Below are positions 9,042-15,780 of a DNA stretch of 22,616 nt, in pieces. The DNA comes from DAOTZR01 sp034432595. GTDB taxonomy: Bacteria > Chloroflexota > Anaerolineae > B4-G1 > SLSP01. The stretch spans positions 1 through 22,616 of the forward strand of contig DAOUBT010000017.1 of the NCBI GenBank assembly GCA_034432595.1. The letters are read 5' to 3'. The position numbers were made by a program, and so were the translations under genes. Positions within the stretch are counted from its first letter, which is position 1. Each line of letters begins with the position of its first letter. The notes below the pieces were generated by a model. It was not told the DNA's origin and ran no database searches. It worked only from the letters and a program-made list of their open reading frames with translations.

Positions 9042-9079
9042 GGAATTCTTATGTAATTCCAATACTTCCCTGCTATACT
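9042..9079 (+). promoter_or_regulatory. dnaK promoter and candidate operator
   Basis: TATACT (9074-9079) is a likely -10 box, 48 bases before the dnaK ATG. The -35 position at 17-base spacing is a poor ATGTAA. An inverted repeat, GGAATT (9042-9047), seven bases, AATTCC (9055-9060), overlaps that -35 region and could be a repressor site. It does not match CIRCE (TTAGCACTC) or the HspR HAIR motif. The SD AAGGAGG is at 9111-9117. Confidence 0.45.
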
Positions 9080-9126
9080 TTACAACGGACTTAAGAAAGT
9101 ACAGCAATGCAAGGAGGCATAAGACT

Positions 9127-11007
9127 ATGGGTAAAATCGTAGGTATTGATCTGGGTACAACCAACTCCGTCGTCGCCGTGATGGAAGGCGGTCAAACGAC
9201 GGTAATTCCAACCGCGGAAGGGGGACGTCTGTGCCCTTCGGTGGTGGCTTTTACGAAGAGCGGTGACCGTCTGGTGGGCGTGCCCGCCAAGCGGCAGGCG
9301 GTCGTTAATGCGGAAAATACGGTGTATTCTGTCAAGCGCCTGATGGGGCGACGCGCAGATGATCCGGAAGTGGAAGTCACGCGCAAAATGGTTTCCTATC
9401 ATATCGTAGCCGGGCCGCAGAACGATGCGCGCGTCGAAATCCCTATCGCCGGCAAGGTATACACGCCGCAGGAGATTTCAGCCATGATCCTGCAGAAGCT
9501 CAAGAAGGATGCCGAAGCCTACCTGGGCGAGCCGGTGACGCAGGCCGTCATCACCGTGCCGGCTTACTTCAACGACAGTCAACGTCAGGCCACCAAGGAC
9601 GCGGGCCAAATTGCCGGGCTGGAAGTGCTGCGTATCATCAACGAGCCGACGGCAGCGGCGCTGGCTTACGGCCTGGATAAGAACAAAAACGAGACAATTC
9701 TCGTGTTCGACCTGGGTGGCGGTACCTTCGACGTTTCTATTCTGGAAGTCGGCGATGGCGTGATTGAGGTTAAATCCACCAACGGCGATACGCACCTGGG
9801 TGGTGATGACTGGGACGAGCGCATCGTGCGCTGGATGTTGGAGGAATTCAAAAAGGCCGAGGGCATTGACCTGAGTCAGGATCGTCAGGCCATGCAGCGC
9901 CTGCGCGAGGCGGCGGAACGCGCCAAGGTAGAGCTTTCCACCATGCTGGAGACCGAAATCAACCTGCCCTACATCACGGCGGATGCGTCCGGGCCGAAGA
10001 ACCTGGAGATGCGCCTGACGCGCGCTAAATTTGAGCAGCTCACGCGCGATCTGGTCGAGCGTTGCCGTGGCCCGTTCGAGCGCGCCCTGCGCGATGCCAA
10101 GCTCACCCCGCAGGACCTCGATCAGGTCGTGCTGGTCGGTGGCGCGACGCGCATGCCCATGATTCAGGAGCTGGTGCGTCAGCTCACCGGCGGTAAGGAA
10201 CCGCACAAGGGCGTCAATCCGGATGAGGTCGTGGCGGTCGGCGCGGCGATTCAGGCCGGCGTGCTCGGCGGTCAGGTGACGGATGTCCTGCTGCTGGATG
10301 TCACACCGCTCTCCCTGGGTGTCGAAACCCTGGGTCAGCGCATGACCGTGCTCATCCCGCGCAACACCACCATCCCGGTGAAGAAGAGCGAAATCTTCAC
10401 CACTGCGGAAGATGGGCAGACGGCGGTGGACATCAAGGTGTATCAGGGCGAACGCCCCATGGCACCGGACAACATGCTGCTGGGTCAGTTCCGTCTGGAT
10501 GGCATCCCACCCGCGCCGCGCGGCGTGCCGCAGATTGAAGTGACCTTTAACATTGACGCCAACGGTATCCTGAACGTCTCGGCTAAGGACAAAGCGACCG
10601 GACGCGAGCAGCACATGACCATCACCGCGAGCACGAACCTGCGCCCGGATGAGGTCGAGCGCCTGATCAACGAGGCCAAGCGTTACGAGGCCGAGGACCG
10701 GGCCAAGCGCGACCTGGTGGACGCGCGCAATGCCGCGGATACCCTGATCTACAGCATGGAGAAGACCCTGCGCGAGGCAGGCGACAAGGCTCCGGCGCAG
10801 GTGCGTCAGGACATCGAAAGCAAGATCGAAGAACTGAAGCGCGTGATGAACGGCAACGATGCTAACGCGATCCGCCGCGCGATGGATGATGTGCGGCAGG
10901 CGGCGTTGAAGCTCGGCGAGGCGATGTACGGCGCTCAGGGCGGCCCGCAGGGTCCGCAAGGCCCACAAGGTCCGGACGTGGTGGACGGCGAATACCGCGA
11001 GATGTAA
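9127..11007 (+). CDS. dnaK: Chaperone protein DnaK (Hsp70)
   Basis: 626 residues. The start ATG at 9127 follows AAGGAGG and gives the canonical MGKIVGIDLGTTNS. It is an ATP-driven chaperone that binds exposed hydrophobic peptides in the cytoplasm. The nucleotide-binding domain (about 1-380) carries the DLGTTNS phosphate-1 motif, INEPTAAALAYG, the FDLGGGTFDVS phosphate-2 signature and VVLVGGATRMP. The linker VLLLDVTPLSLG leads into the substrate-binding beta domain (GERPMAPDNMLLG, FNIDANGILNVSAKD) and an alpha-helical lid. The tail has a short collagen-like GPQGPQGP stretch before DVVDGEYREM, in place of the usual acidic end. Gene order is dnaK-grpE-dnaJ, as in Actinobacteria, but without an hspR at the end. 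Confidence 0.99.
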   Translation: MGKIVGIDLGTTNSVVAVMEGGQTTVIPTAEGGRLCPSVVAFTKSGDRLVGVPAKRQAVVNAENTVYSVKRLMGRRADDPEVEVTRKMVSYHIVAGPQNDARVEIPIAGKVYTPQEISAMILQKLKKDAEAYLGEPVTQAVITVPAYFNDSQRQATKDAGQIAGLEVLRIINEPTAAALAYGLDKNKNETILVFDLGGGTFDVSILEVGDGVIEVKSTNGDTHLGGDDWDERIVRWMLEEFKKAEGIDLSQDRQAMQRLREAAERAKVELSTMLETEINLPYITADASGPKNLEMRLTRAKFEQLTRDLVERCRGPFERALRDAKLTPQDLDQVVLVGGATRMPMIQELVRQLTGGKEPHKGVNPDEVVAVGAAIQAGVLGGQVTDVLLLDVTPLSLGVETLGQRMTVLIPRNTTIPVKKSEIFTTAEDGQTAVDIKVYQGERPMAPDNMLLGQFRLDGIPPAPRGVPQIEVTFNIDANGILNVSAKDKATGREQHMTITASTNLRPDEVERLINEAKRYEAEDRAKRDLVDARNAADTLIYSMEKTLREAGDKAPAQVRQDIESKIEELKRVMNGNDANAIRRAMDDVRQAALKLGEAMYGAQGGPQGPQGPQGPDVVDGEYREM

Positions 11008-11016
11008 TCACACTCC

Positions 11017-11046
11017 GGCGGGGGATGGGCCACACCATCCCCCGCC
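11017..11046 (+). other. Intercistronic hairpin between dnaK and grpE
   Basis: A perfect 12-bp GC-rich stem (11017-11028 with 11035-11046) and six-base loop begins ten bases after the dnaK stop. It is not followed by a U-tract. Likely roles, by inference, are stabilising the dnaK mRNA 3' end or partial attenuation, so that less GrpE than DnaK is made. Confidence 0.6.
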
Positions 11047-11064
11047 CTCTATAGCGAGGATAGG

Positions 11065-11634
11065 ATGACGAAACGCAAAATCACACCCAAAAGCGAAGCC
11101 GAACTCACGCCCGAAACGCCGGACGTGACCACGCCGGAAGCCGCCGAGGAAGCGGTGACCACGTCGCCCAGTGCTGAGCCAGAGCCAACAGCCCAGCCGT
11201 CTGCGCCGCAGGTGGACTGGCAGAGTGAGGCGCTACGCCTGCAGGCCGATATGCAGAACTTCCGCCGCCGACAGGAACAGCGCGCGGATTTCCTCATCCA
11301 GGAAGAGCGGCAGAAGTTGCTGCGCAAATTCCTGGAAGTGGCCGATAACTTAGAGCAGGCGCTCAAACTGATTCGCCCCGATGATCCGGTTCATCGCGGG
11401 GTCAAGACAACTTACGATGCCTTGATGAATATGTTGCGCATCGAAGGGGTCTATCCGATTGAGGCGAAGGGACAGCCCTTCGATCCGACCTGGCACGAGG
11501 CGGTGACGACCTTGCCCGCCCCGGCAGACCAGACGGAGGAGCTGCTCGTCCTGGACGAGTTGCAACGCGGTTACCGTCTCCATGATCAGGTGCTTCGCCC
11601 GGCGCGGGTCGTCATCAGCCAAAAACAGGGGTAA
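11065..11634 (+). CDS. grpE: Nucleotide exchange factor GrpE
   Basis: 189 residues. The ATG at 11065 follows a GAGGATAGG SD-like stretch. GrpE speeds ADP release from DnaK and works as a dimer. Here residues 1-50 are acidic, Thr/Pro/Glu-rich and probably disordered. Residues about 50-110 form the long helix (WQSEALRLQADMQNFRRRQEQ), and the C-terminal beta domain carries FDPTWHEAVTTLP and LQRGYRLHDQVLRPARVVIS, the conserved GrpE signature region. It lies 57 bases after dnaK and 65 bases before dnaJ, all on one strand, so it is almost certainly co-transcribed with them. Length is normal for the family. Confidence 0.97.
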   Translation: MTKRKITPKSEAELTPETPDVTTPEAAEEAVTTSPSAEPEPTAQPSAPQVDWQSEALRLQADMQNFRRRQEQRADFLIQEERQKLLRKFLEVADNLEQALKLIRPDDPVHRGVKTTYDALMNMLRIEGVYPIEAKGQPFDPTWHEAVTTLPAPADQTEELLVLDELQRGYRLHDQVLRPARVVISQKQG

Positions 11635-11699
11635 CCCGGACGGCACGCGCATGGCCGGGATAACGGTATAGTCAATTTTAATGGAGCGGGGGGATACCG

Positions 11700-12686
11700 A
11701 TGCAATATAAAGATTATTACAAGATTTTAGGCGTCGAACGCAACGCGACCGAAGAGGAAATCAAGAAGGCTTACCGGCGTTTGGCGCGCAAGTACCATCC
11801 GGATACCACCCGCGAGGATAAGGCCGCCGCCGAGGAGAAGTTCAAAGAAATTAACGAAGCTTACGAAGTGCTTTCCGATCCGGAAAAGCGCGCGCATTAC
11901 GATCGCTTCGGGTCGGAGTGGAGCCGCTGGCAACAGAGCGGCGGGCGCCCGGAGGATTTCGATTGGGGCGCGTGGACGTATGGCAGCGGCGGGCCGCGGG
12001 TGCATGTCCGCACGGGTTCCGCCGAGGATTTCCGCGATGTGTTCGGTGGTGGGTTTTCGGATTTCTTCCAACGCTTGTTCGGCGGTTACGGCGCGAGCAG
12101 CGTGAATATCGAGGATTTGTTTGGCGAAGGCGCAGGCAGCGGTTTTCGTGGCAGCACGCGCGCGAGCGCAGGCCAGGATTACGAGCAGCCGGTCGAGATT
12201 ACCCTGCAGGAAGCTTTCCACGGAACAACGCGCATCCTGCAAATGGGCGACCGCCGGCTTGAAGTACGCATTCCGCCGGGCGCGGATACCGGTACGAAGG
12301 TGCGCGTGCGGGGAGCCGGCGCGCCGGGCTACTTCGGCGGGCCGCCGGGCGACCTCATCCTCGTGGTGGAGGTACAGCCCGATCCGCAGTTCGAGCGGCA
12401 GGGGGATGATCTGACGGTGCGCGTGCCGGTGCCGCTGTATACGGCGATCCTGGGCGGTGAGGTGCCCGTCCCCACGCCGGAGGGCAAGATGGTGATGTTG
12501 CAAATCAAGCCCGAAACGCCCAACGGGACGCGCTTGCGCCTGCGCAACAAGGGGATGCCTAACCTCAAGAATCCACAACAGCGCGGCGATCTCTACGCGG
12601 TGGTGGATGTACAATTGCCGCAGCATCTCACGTCACGCGAAAAGCAGTTGTTCGAGGAGCTGCGTACCTTGCGCGCCGGTAAGTGA
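11700..12686 (+). CDS. dnaJ: J-domain co-chaperone, zinc-finger-less DnaJ (CbpA-like)
   Basis: 328 residues. The start ATG at 11700 is preceded by a GGAGCGGGGGG stretch. The J domain (about 5-70) has the HPD motif at 33-35, which stimulates DnaK ATP hydrolysis. A Gly/Phe/Ser-rich linker (about 75-155) follows, then the DnaJ C-terminal peptide-binding domains (about 160-320: QDYEQPVEITLQEAFHGT, GDLILVVEVQPDPQF, GTRLRLRNKGMP). There are no CxxCxGxG repeats, so this is a class B (CbpA/DnaJ2) protein rather than classical DnaJ, although it sits in the dnaK operon. The symbol reflects operon position; cbpA is equally defensible. Confidence 0.95.
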   Translation: MQYKDYYKILGVERNATEEEIKKAYRRLARKYHPDTTREDKAAAEEKFKEINEAYEVLSDPEKRAHYDRFGSEWSRWQQSGGRPEDFDWGAWTYGSGGPRVHVRTGSAEDFRDVFGGGFSDFFQRLFGGYGASSVNIEDLFGEGAGSGFRGSTRASAGQDYEQPVEITLQEAFHGTTRILQMGDRRLEVRIPPGADTGTKVRVRGAGAPGYFGGPPGDLILVVEVQPDPQFERQGDDLTVRVPVPLYTAILGGEVPVPTPEGKMVMLQIKPETPNGTRLRLRNKGMPNLKNPQQRGDLYAVVDVQLPQHLTSREKQLFEELRTLRAGK

Positions 12687-12689
12687 GCA

Positions 12690-12724
12690 GGAAACTGGAA
12701 GCTGGTTTTCGGCTTCCAGTTTCC
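12690..12724. repeat. Perfect inverted repeat directly after dnaJ
   Basis: GGAAACTGGAAGC (12690-12702) and GCTTCCAGTTTCC (12712-12724) form a 13-bp stem with a nine-base loop, starting three bases after the dnaJ stop. A further GTTTCCTGC just beyond can pair with GCAGGAAAC, giving an alternative fold. The motif CTTCCAG recurs at about 12741 and 12834, so this looks like part of a repeated element and may also serve as the operon's 3' hairpin. A run of T residues is lacking. Confidence 0.6.
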
Positions 12725-12731
12725 GTTTCCT

Positions 12732-12828
12732 GCAACCAGCTTCCAGCCAAAAGGCCGGGGTAGGCAACGACAATGCTGTCGCCTACCCATCGCCTACCCC
12801 CGGTTTGAACCCGTGCAGCAACCAGCTT
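12732..12828. repeat. Dispersed palindrome, copy 3 (core 12758-12788), flanked by 11-bp direct repeats
   Basis: The core is 15-base arms around a central A (GGGTAGGC ... GCCTACCC). Two of the three differences from perfect pairing become G-U on the minus-strand RNA. A second half-arm, CGCCTACCC, follows. GCAACCAGCTT occurs exactly at 12732-12742 and 12818-12828, bracketing the palindrome; this could be a target-site duplication or older flanking repeats. No coding gene is supported between 12687 and 12881. Confidence 0.65.
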
Positions 12829-12845
12829 TTAGCTTCCAGCACCAC

Positions 12846-12874
12846 TTCCTGCTCCCTGCTTTGTGTGGTATACT
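12846..12874 (+). promoter_or_regulatory. Promoter of the GIY-YIG / ABC / hemW cluster
   Basis: TATACT (12869-12874) is preceded by TGG, an extended -10 (TGnTATACT). A weak TTCCTG (12846-12851) sits 17 bases upstream. The predicted RNA start is at or next to 12881, only about one base before the ATG at 12882, so the message may be leaderless for the first gene. Confidence 0.5.
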
Positions 12875-12881
12875 TTTTGGT

Positions 12882-13202
12882 ATGGAAGAAGGCAGCTTCA
12901 TGTACGTCTTACAATGCGCCGACGGCAGCTTTTACACCGGTGTGACCCGTGACCCACACCGACGTTGGGAACAGCACCGCCGTGGAAAAGGCGCGCGTTA
13001 CACGCGCAGCCATCCCCCGGTGGCGCTGCGCGGCCTGTGGCGCTATCCCGATTGGCGCAGCGCTCTGCGCGCCGAAGCCGCTTTTAAGCACCTGACCCAT
13101 GCCGCCAAAGCGGCCTACATCGCCGCCCGTGCGCCCTGGCGCGAGGGCGTCTGGCATGATTTACCCGAACCCGAGGATAGCTATGGCCCTGCTGGAAGTT
13201 GA
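12882..13202 (+). CDS. GIY-YIG nuclease superfamily protein (YhbQ/UPF0213-like)
   Basis: 106 residues from ATG 12882. The single compact GIY-YIG domain carries MYVLQCADGSFYTG (the GIY-YIG equivalents are MYV and YTG), VTRDPHRRWEQH with the family's arginine and histidine, and ALRAEAAFKHLTHAAK near the end. Small proteins of this kind are DNA-cleavage-fold proteins, and the YhbQ branch has no firmly established role. The start is uncertain. ATG 12882 keeps the full first beta-strand and fits a leaderless transcript; ATG 12900 would use a GAAGAAGG stretch as SD and cost six residues. The reading frame extends upstream to 12813, but that adds repeat sequence only. The 3' end overlaps the ABC ATPase gene by 20 bases. 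Confidence 0.82.
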   Translation: MEEGSFMYVLQCADGSFYTGVTRDPHRRWEQHRRGKGARYTRSHPPVALRGLWRYPDWRSALRAEAAFKHLTHAAKAAYIAARAPWREGVWHDLPEPEDSYGPAGS

Positions 13203-14136
13203 ACACCTCCGCAAACGCTACCCTAAAAGCACCCGGCCCGCTCTGGACGATGTGAGCTTCAGCGTCGAGAGCGGCTCCATCTACGCCTTTATCGGCCCCA
13301 ATGGCGCCGGCAAAACCACCACCATCCGCATCCTGGCCACCCTGTTGCAAGCCGATAGCGGCGAAGTGCGCCTGGCTGGACTCCCCCTTGCCACACACCA
13401 GCGCGACTTCCGCGCCCTTATCGGCTACATTCCGGACGAGTTCGGCCTCTACGAAGAACTTTCGGTGCGCGACTACCTGGCCTTCTTCGCGCGCTGCTAC
13501 GGCATCCCCACCGCCAAACACCCCGCCTTAGTCAGCGACCTGCTCGACCTGGTGGGCCTCACATCCCGCGCCGATGACGCCGTGAGGACCCTTTCACGCG
13601 GAATGCAACAGCGCCTCAGCCTTGCCCGCGCCCTGATTCACGACCCACAACTCATCATCGCCGATGAACCCGCCTCCGGCCTCGATCCGCGCGCGCGGGT
13701 GGAACTGCGCGACATCCTGCGCGCCCTGCGCGAGATGGGCAAGACTATCTTCATCTCATCCCACGTGCTGCGCGAGCTGGACGATGTAGCCACGCATATC
13801 GGCATCATCGAACAAGGCCACCTCATTACCTCCGGCCCCATCGAAGTGGTGCGCGCCGCGATCCAGCCCCATCAACAGGTGCTCGTCAGCTTTGATGGAC
13901 CGGTGGACGATGCTCATGTCTGGCTGCAAAACCATCCCCTCTGTACGGGCGTTGAACGCATCGAAAACAATGGCGACACCAGCCTGCGGATTTACCTTTC
14001 CGCCGAGGCTCCCAAAGCCACGGTGACGATGCTCGCAGAACTCGTGCGCGCCGGTTTCCCCGTCCGCCAATACATCGAGGAAAAACAAAACCTGGAAAGC
14101 GTCTTCCTTACCCTCACGCAGGGAGGCGTGACATAG
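13183..14136 (+). CDS. ABC transporter ATP-binding protein (no adjacent permease)
   Basis: 317 residues. The start ATG at 13183 has GAGGA five bases away and gives the usual MALLEVEHLRKRY opening. Motifs are Walker A GPNGAGKTT (38-46), signature LSRGMQQR (137-144), Walker B LIIADE (157-162), D-loop and H-loop His194. Residues beyond about 220 match the accessory C-terminal region of the CcmA/multidrug-type exporter ATPases (ending LESVFLTLTQGG). Such ATPases drive a separate membrane subunit. None is encoded on either side, so the partner must lie elsewhere in the genome or the gene has been separated from it. Its stop codon TAG overlaps the proposed ATA start of hemW. Confidence 0.93.
   Translation: MALLEVEHLRKRYPKSTRPALDDVSFSVESGSIYAFIGPNGAGKTTTIRILATLLQADSGEVRLAGLPLATHQRDFRALIGYIPDEFGLYEELSVRDYLAFFARCYGIPTAKHPALVSDLLDLVGLTSRADDAVRTLSRGMQQRLSLARALIHDPQLIIADEPASGLDPRARVELRDILRALREMGKTIFISSHVLRELDDVATHIGIIEQGHLITSGPIEVVRAAIQPHQQVLVSFDGPVDDAHVWLQNHPLCTGVERIENNGDTSLRIYLSAEAPKATVTMLAELVRAGFPVRQYIEEKQNLESVFLTLTQGGVT
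14121..14135 (+). promoter_or_regulatory. Ribosome binding site that places the hemW start at AUA
   Basis: GGGAGG (14121-14126) is a strong SD, and the base six positions after it opens ATA (14133-14135) in the hemW frame. The GTG at 14128 is in the ABC frame and runs into TAG after two codons. No ATG, GTG or TTG exists in the hemW frame between at least 14043 and 14243. Confidence 0.6.
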
Positions 14137-15314
14137 TCCGCGCGCTCTACATCCACATCCCCTTCTGTCTGCAACGCTGCACCTATTGTGATTTCAATAC
14201 CTATGCGGGTCTGCTGCACCTGCGCGAGGCTTACGTAGCAGCGTTGCTCACCGAGCTGGAACACTGGCGCGCGCGCCTGGGCGAAGCCTGGCAACCCGCC
14301 ACGGTTTACTTCGGCGGCGGCACCCCCTCCCTGTTGCCCGCGGACGCGATCGCGGCCCTGCTGCGCGCCGCCCATCCCCTGCCGGATGCAGAAATCACCC
14401 TGGAAGCCAATCCGGGCACACTGAGCGAGGCCTATCTTTTATCACTACGCGAAGCGGGCGTGAACCGGCTCAGCCTGGGCGTGCAGACCCATGACGCTGC
14501 GGCCCTGCGCCTGCTCGGACGCATCCACACCTGGGAGCAGGCCGTGCAGAGCGTGACCTTAGCGCGCGCCGCGGGCTTCACCAACCTCAGCCTCGACGCC
14601 ATGTTCGGTCTGCCCGGTCAAACCCTTCAAGCCTGGGAAAGCACATTGGACGCGCTCCTGGCCCTGACGCCGGAGCATCTCTCGCTTTACGCCCTCACGC
14701 TGGAAGAGGGCACGCCCCTGGCGGCGTGCGTCACGGCGGGCGACCTGCCGGAGCCGGACGCGGACGAGGCCGCAGCGATGTACGAGCTGGCCTCCACGCG
14801 CCTGGCCATGGCAGGCTTCTGGCAATACGAAATCTCCAACTGGGCGCGTGGCCCTTATCCACCCCCCACCCCATGGCCCTACCCGCCGCAGGGCCGCAGC
14901 GAAGCGATTGGCCCCGTGGCGCGCCACAACCTGACCTACTGGCGCAACGAACCCTGGCTGGGCCTGGGCGCGGGCGCGCACTCCTGGCTGGAGGGGAAAC
15001 GCTGGGCTAACCTTGCCCACCCGGAAGCTTACATAACAGCCTTGCGCGCCGGCCAGAGTCCGGTAGAAGATGTGGAAGAAATACCGCCGTCGTTAGCGCT
15101 GGGGGAAACGTTGATGCTGGGCCTGCGGCTGGCGGAAGGCGTGGACGGACCGCGCCTCCAAACGCGCTTTGGAACATCCCTGACAGCCGAATACGGGGAC
15201 ACCATCGCGCATTTCGTGCGGCAAGGCCTGCTGGAATGGCGCGGAGAACACCTGCGGCTGACGGAACGCGGACGCCTGTTGGGCAATCAAGTCTTCGCGG
15301 CTTTTCTACCCTGA
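14133..15314 (+). CDS. hemW: Radical SAM protein HemW (coproporphyrinogen III oxidase-like heme chaperone)
   Basis: 393 residues if read from ATA 14133. HemW proteins bind a [4Fe-4S] cluster and S-adenosylmethionine and are implicated in heme delivery, despite the older name 'oxygen-independent coproporphyrinogen oxidase'. The cluster motif CxxxCxxC is at Cys12, Cys16 and Cys19 in the family's N-terminal motif (YIHIPFC...CDFNTY). YFGGGTPSLL, LEANPGT, NRLSLGVQT, DAMFGLPGQT and YEISNWA follow in the family order. The first NUG codon, TTG 14244, would remove all three cysteines, so the gene must start earlier; AUA with the GGGAGG SD is the best fit. A Pro-rich stretch of about 25 residues (about 239-263) sits between SNWAR and RHNLTYW, longer than usual. 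The start overlaps the ABC stop, indicating coupled translation. Confidence 0.9.
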   Translation: MVRALYIHIPFCLQRCTYCDFNTYAGLLHLREAYVAALLTELEHWRARLGEAWQPATVYFGGGTPSLLPADAIAALLRAAHPLPDAEITLEANPGTLSEAYLLSLREAGVNRLSLGVQTHDAAALRLLGRIHTWEQAVQSVTLARAAGFTNLSLDAMFGLPGQTLQAWESTLDALLALTPEHLSLYALTLEEGTPLAACVTAGDLPEPDADEAAAMYELASTRLAMAGFWQYEISNWARGPYPPPTPWPYPPQGRSEAIGPVARHNLTYWRNEPWLGLGAGAHSWLEGKRWANLAHPEAYITALRAGQSPVEDVEEIPPSLALGETLMLGLRLAEGVDGPRLQTRFGTSLTAEYGDTIAHFVRQGLLEWRGEHLRLTERGRLLGNQVFAAFLP

Positions 15315-15316
15315 CA

Positions 15317-15687
15317 TGTCCCCCAGGCTTTCTGTCCCCCCAGGCTTCCTGTCCCCCCAGGCCTTGTATCCCCAGGCTCTGTATCCCCAGGCTCTGTATC
15401 CCCAGGCTTCGCCTGGGAAATCCCATGTCCCCCCAGGCTTCGCCTGGGAATCAGGCTCTGCCTGGGAAATCCCATGTCCCCCCAGGCTTTCTGTACCCCC
15501 AGGCCTTGTATCCCCAGGCTCTGCCTGGGGAAAAGGCCCTGCTGGGAAACCCCTGTCCCCTCAGGCTTTGCCTGGGAAATCCCATGTCCCCCCAGGCTTT
15601 CTGTATCCCCAGGCTTTGCCTGGGAAAAAGGCTTTGCCTGGGAAAAAGGCTTTGCCAGGCTTTGTACCCCCAGGCTCTGCCTGGGGA
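15317..15687. repeat. Dense array of CCAGGC / GCCTGG hairpins
   Basis: Beginning two bases after the hemW stop, about 370 bases consist of variations on C3-4AGGC. There are roughly 16 forward copies and about eight inverted GCCTGG copies. Perfect small hairpins occur at 15401-15417 and 15432-15448 (CCCAGGC-TTC-GCCTGGG), 15512-15530 and 15668-15686 (CCCCAGGC-TCT-GCCTGGGG) and 15608-15624 (loop TTT), with shorter ones at 15452-15464 and 15562-15574. A 15-mer (GTATCCCCAGGCTCT) is tandem at 15366, 15381 and, slightly changed, 15396. A 29-base unit starting CCTGGGAAATCCCATG recurs exactly at 15412, 15461 and 15571. The open frames crossing it are repeat artefacts. The rest of the 15315-15780 gap (15688-15766) shows no clear feature. 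Confidence 0.9.
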
Positions 15688-15780
15688 ATGGAAAACAATC
15701 TCCGTCTGGAGCGGCCTCACTGCCCTCTCTGAACGACGAAACCATCAAAACACCCAACCCTTAACTGAGGAGGCATGATT

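Noticed and set aside
8803..9126. CIRCE or HAIR heat-shock operator upstream of dnaK
   Set aside because: Neither TTAGCACTC/GAGTGCTAA nor CTTGAGT/ACTCAAG is present; only the unrelated GGAATT inverted repeat was seen.
8905..9126. Upstream extension of dnaK to 8905
   Set aside because: It would start within palindrome copy 2 and add 74 residues before the universally conserved MGKIVGIDLGTTNS, which has its own AAGGAGG.
9478..10968. Long open frame (496 codons) on the minus strand opposite dnaK
   Set aside because: Antisense shadow of a high-GC conserved gene; no family resemblance and His/Arg/Gln-rich composition typical of such shadows.
12797..12815. T-loop-like GGTTTGAACCC sequence considered as part of a tRNA
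   Set aside because: The flanking bases do not form a T-stem and no acceptor, D or anticodon arms fit around it.
14244..15314. hemW beginning at TTG 14244
   Set aside because: It would remove the CxxxCxxC cluster motif and the YIHIPFC start, which are plainly encoded just upstream in the same frame.
15366..15410. Tandem 15-mers considered as a CRISPR array
   Set aside because: Units are adjacent with no unique spacers and no cas genes are present; it is part of the hairpin array.
15236..15778. Overlapping open frames on both strands across the hairpin array
   Set aside because: Their translations are repeats of the DNA repeat (PQA, PGF, GKS words). Open frames persist because the repeat unit lacks stops, not because it codes.
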